Positions 23,801-31,342 of a stretch of 64,000 bases of DNA are shown piece by piece. Below the pieces are notes generated by a model. It did not search any database. It saw only the letters and a list, made by a program, of their open reading frames with translations, and was not told the DNA's origin. Both the position numbers and the translations under genes were made by a program. The stretch's first letter is position 1; each line of letters starts with the position of its first letter. Source of the DNA: Devosia sp. 66-22 (GTDB taxonomy: Bacteria; Pseudomonadota; Alphaproteobacteria; Rhizobiales; Devosiaceae); NCBI GenBank assembly GCA_001899065.1, contig MKUZ01000018.1, forward strand, positions 152,829 to 216,828. The letters run 5' to 3'.

Positions 23801-24419
23801 GGGGGCGCTCACCGGCATCATCGACATGACACCCGAGGCGCTCACCGCGGCCGTGAACGAAGAGCTGGCCAAAGGGCCGTTCGCCTCCAACATGTTCACC
23901 GGCAGCTTTACCGTTGCCGGCGGGACGCTGCGCAGCCCGAACCTGGCGATCGCGGGCAGCGGGGCGCGCATCTTCGGCAGCGGCAATCTCCAACTCGCCG
24001 ACCTGACGCTCGACGCCCGCTATGCGATGTCGCCGACGGTGATCGCGGACCCCGCGAGCATGGTCGACCCGACGACGGCCGAAGTTACCGCCGTGGTGAC
24101 GGGACCGCTGTGGGCGCCGGTCGCGAGCTATGATGTGGCGTCGCTGGTCGACGGGATGAAGATCAAGGCAAGCGAGATCGAACTGGCGCGGCTCGAGCAA
24201 TTGCGGCTCGAGGACGAGGCGCGGCAGCGCGAGCTTGCGGCGGAGCGCGCGCGCGTGGCCGCCGAACAGGCGGCGGCAGCGGAAGCCAAGCGCAAGGCCG
24301 AGCAGGAGGCGGCGGAGAAAGCCGCCGCCGAAGCAGAATCGCGCCGTCTCGCCGAGGAGGCCGGGCGCGCGGCGGCGCAGCCGCCGGCGACACCGGCCCC
24401 CATCGATCTAGGGCTCTAG
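20847..24419 (+). CDS. Large AsmA-family protein
   Basis: AsmA-like proteins are anchored in the inner membrane, span the periplasm and are linked to lipid transport and outer membrane homeostasis. This 1190-residue product has one N-terminal membrane segment (LFVIVGFLVILAIGGAFVIP), then the AsmA entry motif ITWSDYRPRLEAMATQAFGTPVEITGDISLNLLPQPLL. Beta-rich repeats follow, and a C-terminal AsmA-like region (VRAMTGTGSYTISDFSAQNFD). The last 80 residues are an Ala/Glu/Arg-rich coiled coil, unusual for the family. The start is GTG. Its 3' end overlaps the convergent RHH gene by 12 bp. Confidence 0.88.
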   Translation: MLNRLFVIVGFLVILAIGGAFVIPRFITWSDYRPRLEAMATQAFGTPVEITGDISLNLLPQPLLVFTKVRVGPTEAPAIEVEKVEAEFSLFDFLSDRYKVTRLELEQPVVTVAIREDGSVDSGFALAPEAAQSNVSIANAAIVGGRVQLADARSGETHVAEAITGELRLDSIKGPFSFQGSGTLDSAAYTMRVSTAQLNDAGATTLSLYLQAEDRSFTVEASGALQTGAAPKFAGDFTYRRPPPRPVEGQIVDAGRGDLLLQGKVEAVADRVLLSEYTLLPDENRAATRLLGAAELKLGEGMAFNAIVSGSVIALPPRDATKELTDPPYELVRLLGETPLPPIPNIPGTIGLDITELNLRGVSLRDLRLDAATDAKSWTIEHFSASLPGSTKVGLTGNLSVVDGHPIFAGGVTVASQQLDRLAALWRKAPDGNPLFNMEGSLTSDVALSSDTLTLSSGTLVLAGINQGFDAAINFGAQRELKLGVHFTTLGQEESNAIAALLPDVVGTGSFGATFPKGAIDVSASRAVLFGLPGSGLAALANWEGGVLELSKLHADDLGGAMIDAKLTAFGTLMKPELSGNGSIRISDGAPIVTAVLGSIHTPPAIAEFLHRSLPATLDVQLDPPTGEGGQTLNATGRLGTADTKIVAQLGGGIANALVAPLAATLELNSESPALMTAQLGLGSTPILDDRTPLHLAATIEGTPANSYEIHARLEGGADRIAFDGNVVPGDFTRIGGNGSVEMVLSDPGILAEIAGADGIYVPALSGRAQLRFDGLDSITLADIETADATGELALTRRDGIAAITGSLKLASLDAIALLPMLAGPSGTVAGEGLWPEGPIDIGDGPRASTGRIDVAVAEVTAGGQKLLADATFGLDWDAQSIGLRELSGEAEGGTLTLDAKVCCSNPALPAKQLTGRLALDGVPLDVVAPGAIAAGLDGKLTATAAFDGTGETMAAAVRAMTGTGSYTISDFSAQNFDPQAFNSLGALTGIIDMTPEALTAAVNEELAKGPFASNMFTGSFTVAGGTLRSPNLAIAGSGARIFGSGNLQLADLTLDARYAMSPTVIADPASMVDPTTAEVTAVVTGPLWAPVASYDVASLVDGMKIKASEIELARLEQLRLEDEARQRELAAERARVAAEQAAAAEAKRKAEQEAAEKAAAEAESRRLAEEAGRAAAQPPATPAPIDLGL

Positions 24420-24620
24420 CTGGTCCTGCACATCGCGCAACACCGCGACGCGCAGCGCCGACGACAGATTGGGCGTCTGCCGCGCGGCATCAATCTGCTC
24501 GATGAGGGCGGTAAGGCGGAGGCCGCGACGCGCCGCGAGCGCCTCGAGGCCGTTCCAGAATTCAGGTTCGAGCGCGATGGAGGTCTGGTGGCCGGCGATG
24601 GTCAGCGACCGCTTGAGCAT
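24408..24620 (-). CDS. Ribbon-helix-helix protein (RHH_4-like)
   Basis: This is a 70-residue protein with a short strand (KRSLTIAGHQTSIALEP) followed by two helices (EFWNGLEALAARRGLRLTALIEQIDAAR), the RHH layout. Small RHH proteins of this kind are commonly encoded next to sspB in alphaproteobacteria. It lies 4 bp downstream of the sspB stop, so the two probably form an operon. DNA binding is expected from the family, but no target is known. Confidence 0.82.
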   Translation of the reverse strand: MLKRSLTIAGHQTSIALEPEFWNGLEALAARRGLRLTALIEQIDAARQTPNLSSALRVAVLRDVQDQLEP

Positions 24621-24624
24621 CGGC

Positions 24625-25107
24625 TCATTTCTTGCGGAAGGCGTCCAGGCTCACGACCTTCTCCCCCGGTGCCTCGGAAGCGGCGGGCGCGGCTTCGGCC
24701 AGCTTTGCCGGTTCGACGGCCTCGGCCGTTTCGTCATCGGTTGGAAGGGCCACGGCGCCGGTGAGCTGCAGGCCGAACTGCACCGACGGATCGAAGAAGC
24801 CCTTGATGGCGGTGAAGGGGATGACCAGCGTTTCGGGCTTGTCGTCGAAGCTCAGACCGACCTCGAATCCGGACTCGCCCACTTTCAGATCCCAGAACTG
24901 GTTCTGGAGGACGATCGTCATATCGCTCGGATATTGGTCGAGCAGGCGCTGGCTGACGCGTACTCCCGGCGCCTTGGTGATGAACGAGATGAAGAAATGG
25001 TGCTCGCCGGGCAGTCCGGTCTTGGCGACCTCGGTCAGCACTTTTCGTACGACGCCGCGCAGGGCTTCCTGAGTGAGGATGTCGTATCGAATGTGATCTT
25101 GAGCCAT
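24625..25107 (-). CDS. sspB: ClpXP adaptor SspB, alphaproteobacterial type
   Basis: SspB tethers proteins carrying the tmRNA degradation tag to the ClpXP protease. The 160-residue product has an N-terminal binding domain (IRYDILTQEALRGVVRKVLTEVAKTGLPGEHHFFISFITKAPGV, then MTIVLQNQFWDLKVGESGFEVGLSFDDKPETLVIPF). An acidic, Ala-rich linker leads to a C-terminal peptide VVSLDAFRKK that fits the ClpX-binding tail. The tmRNA gene now 19 kb away was, by the att geometry, the immediate upstream neighbour before the phage element inserted. Confidence 0.92.
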   Translation of the reverse strand: MAQDHIRYDILTQEALRGVVRKVLTEVAKTGLPGEHHFFISFITKAPGVRVSQRLLDQYPSDMTIVLQNQFWDLKVGESGFEVGLSFDDKPETLVIPFTAIKGFFDPSVQFGLQLTGAVALPTDDETAEAVEPAKLAEAAPAASEAPGEKVVSLDAFRKK

Positions 25108-25193
25108 GTCGCCGCCGGGAATCCGTTGCGGGCCATATCAGCCGCAGGGACGGGCAATATCAAGGACAAAGCGGGAAAAGTTGAGAAGAGAGA

Positions 25194-25205
25194 TGCAGGC
25201 TTCTG
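25194..25205. repeat. attL core
   Basis: TGCAGGCTTCTG is identical to 44125-44136. On the host side (lower coordinates), the minus strand reads on as a T/C-rich run (TCTCTCTTCTCAACTTTTCCC in two blocks), which suits the original tmRNA 3' flank and terminator. The sspB start codon lies 87 bp further on. Confidence 0.88.
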
Positions 25206-25245
25206 CGGGAACCGCCGTTTCCCCATATTGATCAATCGGATGCGT

Positions 25246-25304
25246 TTTACAGCGAAATCCCGACAAATCGCGAACAGGCGCGGAACGAACCGCGCCACTG
25301 TAAA
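25246..25304. repeat. Nested inverted repeats near the left end of the element
   Basis: An inner perfect hairpin GGCGCGG / CCGCGCC (25277-25296, loop AACGAA) sits inside an outer pair TTTACAG (25246-25252) and CTGTAAA (25298-25304). The outer right arm ends 17 bp before the first phage gene. Possible roles are an operator, an integrase arm site or a packaging signal; the sequence does not decide. Confidence 0.45.
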
Positions 25305-25321
25305 GCGGGGAGGGACGCCGA

Positions 25322-26185
25322 TTGAGCGGTCCGAACGGGAGCGTTTCCCGGGCGTTCGTCGCCGGCAAGACCCCGAAGGCCTTCGCTCGGCGCCAGGCCC
25401 GCAAGGCGCACAATCCGAACTACAGACCCGGCAAGCTGGATGGATGGCAGATGAACGCTGTGCAGCGCAGAAAAGAGCTCGACCAACTGGCGCGCCTTCG
25501 GCGCCGCAACGGGACCGATATGGGCCCGGAGAGCGGATGGATCGAGGTGATCGCGAACTATCTCCGCGTCCGCAACGGCCAGGTGTCGGCAAAGGACGTG
25601 GCGGCGGAGGCGGCATGGCTTGGATTGCCGCGCTTCGACGCGCAACTGGTCGACGATGCAGTCAGTCATATCGCGCGGGCGGCGTGGGGACGATACCGGC
25701 TCTACTCGCCGAAGCTGGCGGGCGACAAGCTGCGCCTCACCAGCGAGGAGCGCAGGGCGGCAGGGATCGAAAAGATCGAGGCCATTGACGAGTCTCGCGC
25801 TGACCGGCGCCGACGCCTCGATCGAGAGAGAAAGCAGGCGTCGCGCAGCGGGGAGGGGGTCGATGCATCAGCGGCGAAGTCGGTACCTTCGAAGGCTGAG
25901 CATATCGCGAATCTCTCCCGCGAATTCCGGCGGTCGCCAGCCACCATTTACCGTTGGCTTAAGGTGCCGGGAAGGATTGAGGAGGAGCGTTCGATCGCGG
26001 CGGGGGGCGGAGCCCCCTCGCCAAAGGATGAGAAATCCGGTGTCCGCATGTCCATGCTACCTACGGTAGTAAGCGGCGGACAGAAAAATTCTCATGAGAT
26101 CGAGGAATGCGAAATTTCGCGTCGCAGGTCTATATCTCCTTCGGAGAAGAGCGAACACACGAAAATTCTCACGGGTGCAGCATGA
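25322..26185 (+). CDS. Phage protein with C-terminal helix-turn-helix, unknown role
   Basis: This 287-residue protein starts at TTG behind GGGAGGGA. The N-terminal third is very basic (FARRQARKAHNPNYRPGK). The middle holds a helical segment (YLRVRNGQVSAKDVAAEAAWLGL). Residues about 195-215 form a resolvase-like helix-turn-helix (IANLSREFRRSPATIYRWLK), and the tail is polar. It is the first gene in from attL and could be a regulator or a replication or packaging factor. No family is recognised. The stop overlaps the next start (ATGA). Confidence 0.7.
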   Translation: MSGPNGSVSRAFVAGKTPKAFARRQARKAHNPNYRPGKLDGWQMNAVQRRKELDQLARLRRRNGTDMGPESGWIEVIANYLRVRNGQVSAKDVAAEAAWLGLPRFDAQLVDDAVSHIARAAWGRYRLYSPKLAGDKLRLTSEERRAAGIEKIEAIDESRADRRRRLDRERKQASRSGEGVDASAAKSVPSKAEHIANLSREFRRSPATIYRWLKVPGRIEEERSIAAGGGAPSPKDEKSGVRMSMLPTVVSGGQKNSHEIEECEISRRRSISPSEKSEHTKILTGAA

Positions 26186-26400
26186 CCACCCTCACCGCGC
26201 AGACCTTCGACGCGATGACTCGCCGCCGCGAAAAGCCGGTGTGGACCATCGAAGCGATCGGCAACATCATCGGCGTCGGCCCCGACTTCGTGCGGACGCT
26301 GGCGGCGATCGAGGGCTCGCCGATCCATCAAGTCGGCGGCAGGTGGTTCTGCTACGAATCGGAGTTGATCGAGTGGATGAAAGGCCAGCGGGCGGCGTGA
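26182..26400 (+). CDS. Small winged-helix DNA-binding protein
   Basis: This 72-residue protein has an excisionase/gpNu1-like fold pattern: VWTIEAIGNIIGVGPDFVRTLAAIEGSPIHQVGGRWFCYESELIEWMK, where a helix-turn-helix leads into a wing ending in a tryptophan. The ATG at 26182 overlaps the previous stop. Its place just before the portal is where a small packaging or DNA-recognition protein often sits, but a P27-type small terminase occurs later in the element, so a regulatory role is equally possible. Confidence 0.7.
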   Translation: MTTLTAQTFDAMTRRREKPVWTIEAIGNIIGVGPDFVRTLAAIEGSPIHQVGGRWFCYESELIEWMKGQRAA

Positions 26401-26494
26401 CCGCCCGCGCGGACGGCCTTGCGCCCCGATAAAACCCGGTAGACGGCCTTCAAACCATGCTGGTGCCGGCGACGGTCCGTGCCAGACAATTGGG

Positions 26495-27727
26495 ATGCGG
26501 CTGGGCAACTACATCCTCTTCGAGAAGAAGCAGACCGACGCCGAGATCCTCGAGATGCTCGGCGGCGGTGTCGAGACCTCTGCCGGCGTGCAGGTGTCGC
26601 CGGACAGCGCGCTCCGCGTCCCGGCCGTTGCCGCGGCGGTGAGGACGATCAGCGAGGCGGCGGCCTGCCTTCGCATCGGTGTCGTGTCGATCGCGGCCGA
26701 TGGCACCGAGACACCCCAGCCCAGCAACGACGTGCACAAGCTGCTCAATGGCGATGTGAACGACTGGACCTCAGGTTTCGAGCTGGTGCGCCAGCTTATG
26801 GTCGACGCGCTGTGCCGCGACCCCGGCGGCCTCGCCTGGGTGAATCGGTCGAGCGACAACCGCATCCTCGAAATCGTTCGCTACGCGCCGGGCATCATCG
26901 GCTGCGAGTATGCCCCAGATGGCAGTGGCCGGCCGGTGACTTACCGGATCAACGGGCGCCCCACTCCGCCCTCCGACATCATCCACCTCAAGGGCACCTT
27001 CGATAAGTCGGCGGTGACGCTGGCGCGCGAGGCGATCGGCATTGCCGTCGTGATGCAGAAGCACGCGGCTCGCCTGTTCGGCAAAGGTGCCCGCCCCGGC
27101 GGCGTCATCCAAATGCTCAAGGGCCTCGGCGACGAGGGCGCGAAGCGCATGCTCAAGGGCTGGAAAGCCGCGCTCGAGGGAGCCGAAAACGCCGGCAAGA
27201 CGGGCGTACTCTGGGACGGTGCTACCTGGCAGCAGATGACGCTCAACAGCGTCGACGCCCAGTTCCAGCAGCTCTGGCTGTTCATCATCCAGGACCTGGC
27301 CCGGTGCTTCAACATCCCGGCCGTCGTGATCGGCGAAATGAGCCGCGCCACCTGGTCGAACTCGGCCGAGATGCAGCGCCTCTTCCTGATGCTCTGCCTC
27401 GAGCCGTGGCTGAAAGCCATCGAGGCCAGCTTTACCAGAGCGCTGTTCCCCAAATCGGCGGCCAACGACAACGAGCGTTTCGCCGTCCGCATCGAGCGCG
27501 ACGACTTCAGCAAGGTCGATCTCGCTGTTCTGGCCACTGCGATCAACTCGCTGGTCGCGTCGCGGGTACTCAACCCCAACGAGGGCCGCGACTGGATCAG
27601 GATGCCGAAGGGCCCCGCCGAGCTCGACAAGTTCGCGAACCCGAACACTGGCGCCTCGCAGCCTGGTACGCCGCCGAATCCATCCCCCAAGCCCGATCCG
27701 GAAGACGAGGAACGCGATGCAGCTTAA
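26495..27727 (+). CDS. HK97-family portal protein
   Basis: The portal forms the dodecameric ring at one capsid vertex through which DNA enters. Family motifs in the 410 residues include LRVPAVAAAVRTISEAAA near the N terminus, RDPGGLAWVNR, the central DIIHLKG, and FNIPAVVIGEMSRATWSNSAEMQRLFLMLCLEPWL in the clip and stem region. The C terminus is Pro/Asp/Glu-rich. The 3' end overlaps the next gene by 11 bp. It starts the head module. Confidence 0.93.
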   Translation: MRLGNYILFEKKQTDAEILEMLGGGVETSAGVQVSPDSALRVPAVAAAVRTISEAAACLRIGVVSIAADGTETPQPSNDVHKLLNGDVNDWTSGFELVRQLMVDALCRDPGGLAWVNRSSDNRILEIVRYAPGIIGCEYAPDGSGRPVTYRINGRPTPPSDIIHLKGTFDKSAVTLAREAIGIAVVMQKHAARLFGKGARPGGVIQMLKGLGDEGAKRMLKGWKAALEGAENAGKTGVLWDGATWQQMTLNSVDAQFQQLWLFIIQDLARCFNIPAVVIGEMSRATWSNSAEMQRLFLMLCLEPWLKAIEASFTRALFPKSAANDNERFAVRIERDDFSKVDLAVLATAINSLVASRVLNPNEGRDWIRMPKGPAELDKFANPNTGASQPGTPPNPSPKPDPEDEERDAA

Positions 27728-28136
27728 TGACCTCGACAAGATCGCCGAGGAGCACGAAGCCGGACGCTGGTTCGAGCTGCTGAGCCCGGTCGACGGCAAG
27801 CCCACGGGCATCAAGCTCAAGGTGGCGGGCCCCGACAGCGAGCGCCAGCGCAAGGCGGGCTTCGCGTATCAGAACGCACTGACCGAGGCGAACCGCCGCG
27901 GCAAGATCACGGCCGAGCGGGCCGATGATCTCTACGTCGACCACCTCGCCGATTTCGTCGTCGACCTCGATGCATCGGAAGACGGTAAGCCGGTGCCGTT
28001 CTCGAAAGAGACGGTGACGCGGATCATCCGCGCCGGTCGCTGGGTCCGTGCCCAGCTCGAGCAGTTCGCGCAGGAGCGTGTTGGCGGGGATGTCGCCCCT
28101 CAGCTCAAGATCGGCTTGTCGCAGGTGGCGAACTGA
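27717..28136 (+). CDS. Tail-assembly-chaperone-like protein, copy 1
   Basis: This 139-residue protein sits between portal and protease. It shares its layout with the product of 37929: a short N terminus, a GKPTGIKLKV strand, a KxxTAE-type acidic helix, then a VPFSKETVTRII...GRWVRAQLEQFA segment. The second protein has LTPENVRIVVAAPWVRKQVEEAV at the same place. Such proteins act as tail chaperones in siphoviruses, but an extra copy beside the portal is unusual. It has no slippery site at its end. Family assignment is by pattern only. Confidence 0.6.
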   Translation: MQLNDLDKIAEEHEAGRWFELLSPVDGKPTGIKLKVAGPDSERQRKAGFAYQNALTEANRRGKITAERADDLYVDHLADFVVDLDASEDGKPVPFSKETVTRIIRAGRWVRAQLEQFAQERVGGDVAPQLKIGLSQVAN

Positions 28137-28642
28137 TGGATCGCCTCTTCTTCCCCACCGACCTCAAGGCCGACGACAGCGGAGCCATTTCCGGAATCGC
28201 ATGGAAGTTCGGCGTCCCCGATCGTATCGGCGACGAGATCGAGCCGGGCGCCTTCAAGGGTATGAAGCTGCCGCTGCCCATGCTGGCCTTCCACGACATG
28301 GGCGACCCCATCGGCACATGGGACACCGCGACCGAGAAATCTGACGGTCTGCACATCAGCGGGCGCCTGCTTATCGCCGACGTGGCGCGTGCCCGCGAGG
28401 TTCACGCACTGGTCAAGGCCGGAGCGGTGAAGGGCCTCTCGATCGGCTTCATGACCAAAGGCACGCCCCGCATTCGGCCCGGTGGCGGCCGCACCATCAA
28501 ATCGCTGGACCTGTTCGAGGTGAGCCTCGTCACGGTCCCGATGCACCCCGGCGCGCGGGTCACCAGCGCAAAATCGGCCGTCGCTGCGCTGCAGCTCGCC
28601 GCTTCCATCAACCGCGCCGCTCTGGCGCTGAAAGGAGCCTGA
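28136..28642 (+). CDS. HK97-family prohead protease
   Basis: This serine protease matures the procapsid by cleaving the capsid delta domain and scaffold. The 168 residues carry the family's catalytic set: H53 in MLAFHDMGDPIG, S102 in GLSIGF, and an acidic residue E128 in DLFEVSLVTVPMHP. The fold markers GIAWKFGVPDRIGDEIEPGAF are at the N terminus. The start overlaps the previous stop by one base, and the capsid gene follows. Confidence 0.93.
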   Translation: MDRLFFPTDLKADDSGAISGIAWKFGVPDRIGDEIEPGAFKGMKLPLPMLAFHDMGDPIGTWDTATEKSDGLHISGRLLIADVARAREVHALVKAGAVKGLSIGFMTKGTPRIRPGGGRTIKSLDLFEVSLVTVPMHPGARVTSAKSAVAALQLAASINRAALALKGA

Positions 28643-28643
28643 C

Positions 28644-29879
28644 GTGAAGCACGTCTCGCAGCGCGCCATGATCGCCGGCGCCATTGAACTCAAGGGCGAT
28701 GACGACGAGCCCATCGCCGTCGTGCAGAAGGCACTCGACGATCTGACCAAGATCGTCAACGACCGCCTCAAGGACACGCCGGCCGCCGCCGACCTCAAGA
28801 CGATCACCGACCGCCTCGACGAGGTGGAGAAGAAGGCGAACCGCCCGATCATCACCACGGACGAGAAGGCGGCGCTTGAGGTGGAACGCAAGGCGCTCTC
28901 CTCGCTGCTCCGCAGTGGCGTCAGCGCGGCGCTGGCCGATGCGGGCGCCATCTTCGAGTCGAAGGCGGCCTCGTCGGACAATGATCCGGCCGGCGGCTAT
29001 TTCGTCCTGCCGACGATCGACCTCACCATCCGCACTCTGATGACCGACCTGTCGCCGATGCGCGGATTGGCCTCGGTGGTCAGCATTTCCACCGACCGCT
29101 ACGAACGCTTCTATGCGAAGAGCAATCGCGGCGCGCAGTGGGTATCCGAGCGCGACGATCGTCCCCAGGACACCGCTCGGCCCGAGCTGATCAAGCACAG
29201 CTACGGGGTATCGGAGCTCTACGCCGCCCCGGCCGCGACCCGTCATCTGCTCGACGACGCCGCCGTCGATATCGCAAGCTGGCTGATCAACGACGCCACC
29301 CACGACTTCGCTGAAACCGAAGGCGAAGCGTTCCTCCGTGGCGACGGTATCGACGGCAAGCCCCGCGGCCTGCTCGACTATCCGACGCTCGGCACCAAGG
29401 ACTTCACCCGGGCCTGGGGCAACTACCAGCACGTGCCCGCCGGCCACGCCTCGGCGCCCACCGACGCGAACCTCGTCACCGCTCTGGTGAAACTCGTGGC
29501 CGCCGTCCGCAAGCCCTACAAAGCCGGCGCGAAGTGGCTGATGAACTCCAACACCGCGGTGCGCCTCCGCACCATCGTGGATGGCAGCGGCCGCTACCTC
29601 TGGGCGCCCACCGGCAACCTGATCGAGGGCGTGGAGCATCCGCTGCTCGGCTACCCCGTCGAGATCGATGAGGGCATGGATGACATCGGGGAGAACAAGT
29701 TCCCGATCGCCTTCGGCGACTTCGCCCAGGGCTATGTCATCGTCGACCGACAGGGCGTTCGCATCCTGCGCGACGAGGTGACGGTGAAGGGCCGCGTGAT
29801 CTTCGACGTCTACCGGCGCGTCGGGGGCGGAGCGGGCGACTTCAACGCCATCAAGTTCCTCAAGATCGCGACCTCGTAA
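28644..29879 (+). CDS. HK97-family major capsid protein
   Basis: This 411-residue protein starts at GTG behind AAAGGAG. Residues 1-105 form a charged, helical delta domain expected to be removed by the protease. The HK97 fold follows: GGYFVLPTIDLTIRTLMTDLSPMRGLASVVSIS (N arm), EAFLRGDGIDGKPRGLLDYP (P-domain/E-loop region), WLMNSNTAVRLRTIVDGSGRYLW and HPLLGYPVEIDEGMDDIG. The motif order and length fit the family fully. Confidence 0.95.
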   Translation: MKHVSQRAMIAGAIELKGDDDEPIAVVQKALDDLTKIVNDRLKDTPAAADLKTITDRLDEVEKKANRPIITTDEKAALEVERKALSSLLRSGVSAALADAGAIFESKAASSDNDPAGGYFVLPTIDLTIRTLMTDLSPMRGLASVVSISTDRYERFYAKSNRGAQWVSERDDRPQDTARPELIKHSYGVSELYAAPAATRHLLDDAAVDIASWLINDATHDFAETEGEAFLRGDGIDGKPRGLLDYPTLGTKDFTRAWGNYQHVPAGHASAPTDANLVTALVKLVAAVRKPYKAGAKWLMNSNTAVRLRTIVDGSGRYLWAPTGNLIEGVEHPLLGYPVEIDEGMDDIGENKFPIAFGDFAQGYVIVDRQGVRILRDEVTVKGRVIFDVYRRVGGGAGDFNAIKFLKIATS

Positions 29880-29890
29880 GGAGAACCGCC

Positions 29891-30280
29891 ATGCGCAAGG
29901 ATTCCCACTCCAACGTCAATGTCGTGGCCTCGCTGGTCCCCGCCGTACAGGCCGCCACTCTCAAGGGGTCGACCGTCGATACCAAGGGCTACTCCACGGC
30001 GCTCCTCATCGTGAATACCGGCGCGATCGTCAGTTCCGGCGACTACGTGGTGACGATGGAAGAGTCGGACACGACGACGGATGGTGATTTCACTACCGTC
30101 GCCGCGGCCGACAAGATCGGCACCCTGCCGGCCACGCTGGCGGCGAGCACGGTCTATCGCCAGGCCTATATCGGATCGAAGCGCTACCTCAGGGCCGTCA
30201 TCACCAAGACGGGCGGCACCTCGATCGCGGCAGGCGCCGTGTTCGTGCTGGGCACCCCCGCCCTGGCGCCGGTGGCCTGA
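29891..30280 (+). CDS. Probable head-associated structural protein
   Basis: This 129-residue, beta-rich protein follows the capsid gene. It has a KGYSTALLIVNTGAIV strand, a MEESDTTTDGDFTTVAAADKIG stretch and a YRQAYIGSKRYLRAVITK segment. Proteins of this layout are frequent after capsid genes in alphaproteobacterial phages and may decorate the capsid. The position and composition support a structural role; the exact function is unknown. Confidence 0.6.
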   Translation: MRKDSHSNVNVVASLVPAVQAATLKGSTVDTKGYSTALLIVNTGAIVSSGDYVVTMEESDTTTDGDFTTVAAADKIGTLPATLAASTVYRQAYIGSKRYLRAVITKTGGTSIAAGAVFVLGTPALAPVA

Positions 30281-30501
30281 TGAGCAAGCCCGGCACCACA
30301 TACGATGGCGTTGCTCGGCTCATCGCCGAGTTGAGCAATGACCATGGCCGGGTGACGGTTGATCGTGAGGACGTGGACGGGAAGGTAACCCTGACCATCC
30401 GCGCCCGCTCGCAGGAGCCTGTCGTTTGCACCATCGGCGACGACAGCCCGAAGGCCGCCACTCACAAGAAGGCCGCTCCGAAGAAGAAGGCGCGGACCTG
30501 A
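30280..30501 (+). CDS. Small basic phage protein, unknown
   Basis: This 73-residue product overlaps both neighbours by one base, which supports real coding. The first 50 residues alternate strands (GRVTVDREDVDGKVTLTIRARS), and the C terminus is a lysine-rich tail (THKKAAPKKKART) that could bind nucleic acid. No family is recognised. Confidence 0.6.
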   Translation: MSKPGTTYDGVARLIAELSNDHGRVTVDREDVDGKVTLTIRARSQEPVVCTIGDDSPKAATHKKAAPKKKART

Positions 30502-30839
30502 TGCCCTCCCGCGCCCCATCGGTCTGCACCCACTGCGGCGAGCCCCACACGGGCATCTGCGCCAAGAGGGCTGCTGCAATCGCGGCGCGCAAGGCAAGGG
30601 CAGACAGGCGCCGCCCTTCGTCCAGCGAGCGGGGCTACGACGCCGCGTGGGAGAAGCTGCGAGCAGACTACCTCGCCGCCTATCCCAGCTGCGCCCGTTG
30701 CGGACAGAAGGCCCACCTCGTCGACCACAAGATCACGATCGCCAAGGCACCCGAGCGGCGCCTTGACCCCTCCAATCTCCAGAGCCTGTGCACGCCGTGC
30801 CACTCGAGCTGGAAGCAAGCGCAAGACAGAAAGGCTTAG
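30501..30839 (+). CDS. HNH endonuclease
   Basis: This 112-residue HNH nuclease probably assists terminase in DNA packaging, as in HK97-like phages where a nearby HNH protein is required for cos cleavage. The zinc cysteines pair as CARCGQ and CTPCHSS, and between them is the HNH core LVDHKITIAKAPERRLDPSNLQSL. A further CTHCGEPHTGIC cluster lies at the N terminus. Unlike the common order, it is not beside the terminase genes. The start at 30501 overlaps the previous stop. Confidence 0.88.
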   Translation: MPSRAPSVCTHCGEPHTGICAKRAAAIAARKARADRRRPSSSERGYDAAWEKLRADYLAAYPSCARCGQKAHLVDHKITIAKAPERRLDPSNLQSLCTPCHSSWKQAQDRKA

Positions 30840-30841
30840 CC

Positions 30842-31330
30842 ATGTCGCTCATTCCGACCAACGGCGCGAAGATCTACATCGGCGAGGCCAAGGCCTTCAC
30901 CGGGACCGACTTCGTCGCCTCCGACTTCACCTCCGGCTCGCCCGTTTGGACCGAGATCAAGGGCAGCACCAACCTCGGCGCCATCGGCGGCACCAAGGCG
31001 CTGATCACCTCCGAGGTGATCGACAGCAAGTACACCCGCAAGGCCGTCGGCACCCGCAACAGCGGCGGCATGCAGGTGGTGTTCGATCGCAACCCCGCCG
31101 ACGCCGGCCAGATCGCACTGATCGCCGCCAACAATGCGAACCCCGCTCTGAGCCACGCCTTCCGCATCGAGTTCAACGATGCACCTGAGGGAGGCACGCC
31201 CAGCACGCGCTACTTCGTCGCCTTCGTCATGTCGGCAGAAGAGCAGCTCAACAGCGCCAACAATCAGATCGCGCTCAACTCGACCCTCGAGATCGACGGC
31301 AACGTCGTTCCCGTTGCGGCCGCAGCGTAA
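30842..31330 (+). CDS. Phage tail tube protein
   Basis: This 162-residue protein fits the siphovirus tail tube family. Typical marks are an N-terminal NGAKIYIGEA strand, a WTEIKGSTNLGAIGGTKALI segment, and a C-terminal beta region (FRIEFNDAPEGGTPSTRYFVAFVMSAEEQL...NSTLEIDGNVVPV). It would polymerise around the tape measure protein. It lies before the connector genes, whereas most siphoviruses encode it after them. Confidence 0.85.
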   Translation: MSLIPTNGAKIYIGEAKAFTGTDFVASDFTSGSPVWTEIKGSTNLGAIGGTKALITSEVIDSKYTRKAVGTRNSGGMQVVFDRNPADAGQIALIAANNANPALSHAFRIEFNDAPEGGTPSTRYFVAFVMSAEEQLNSANNQIALNSTLEIDGNVVPVAAAA

Positions 31331-31342
31331 GGAGACCTCAAC

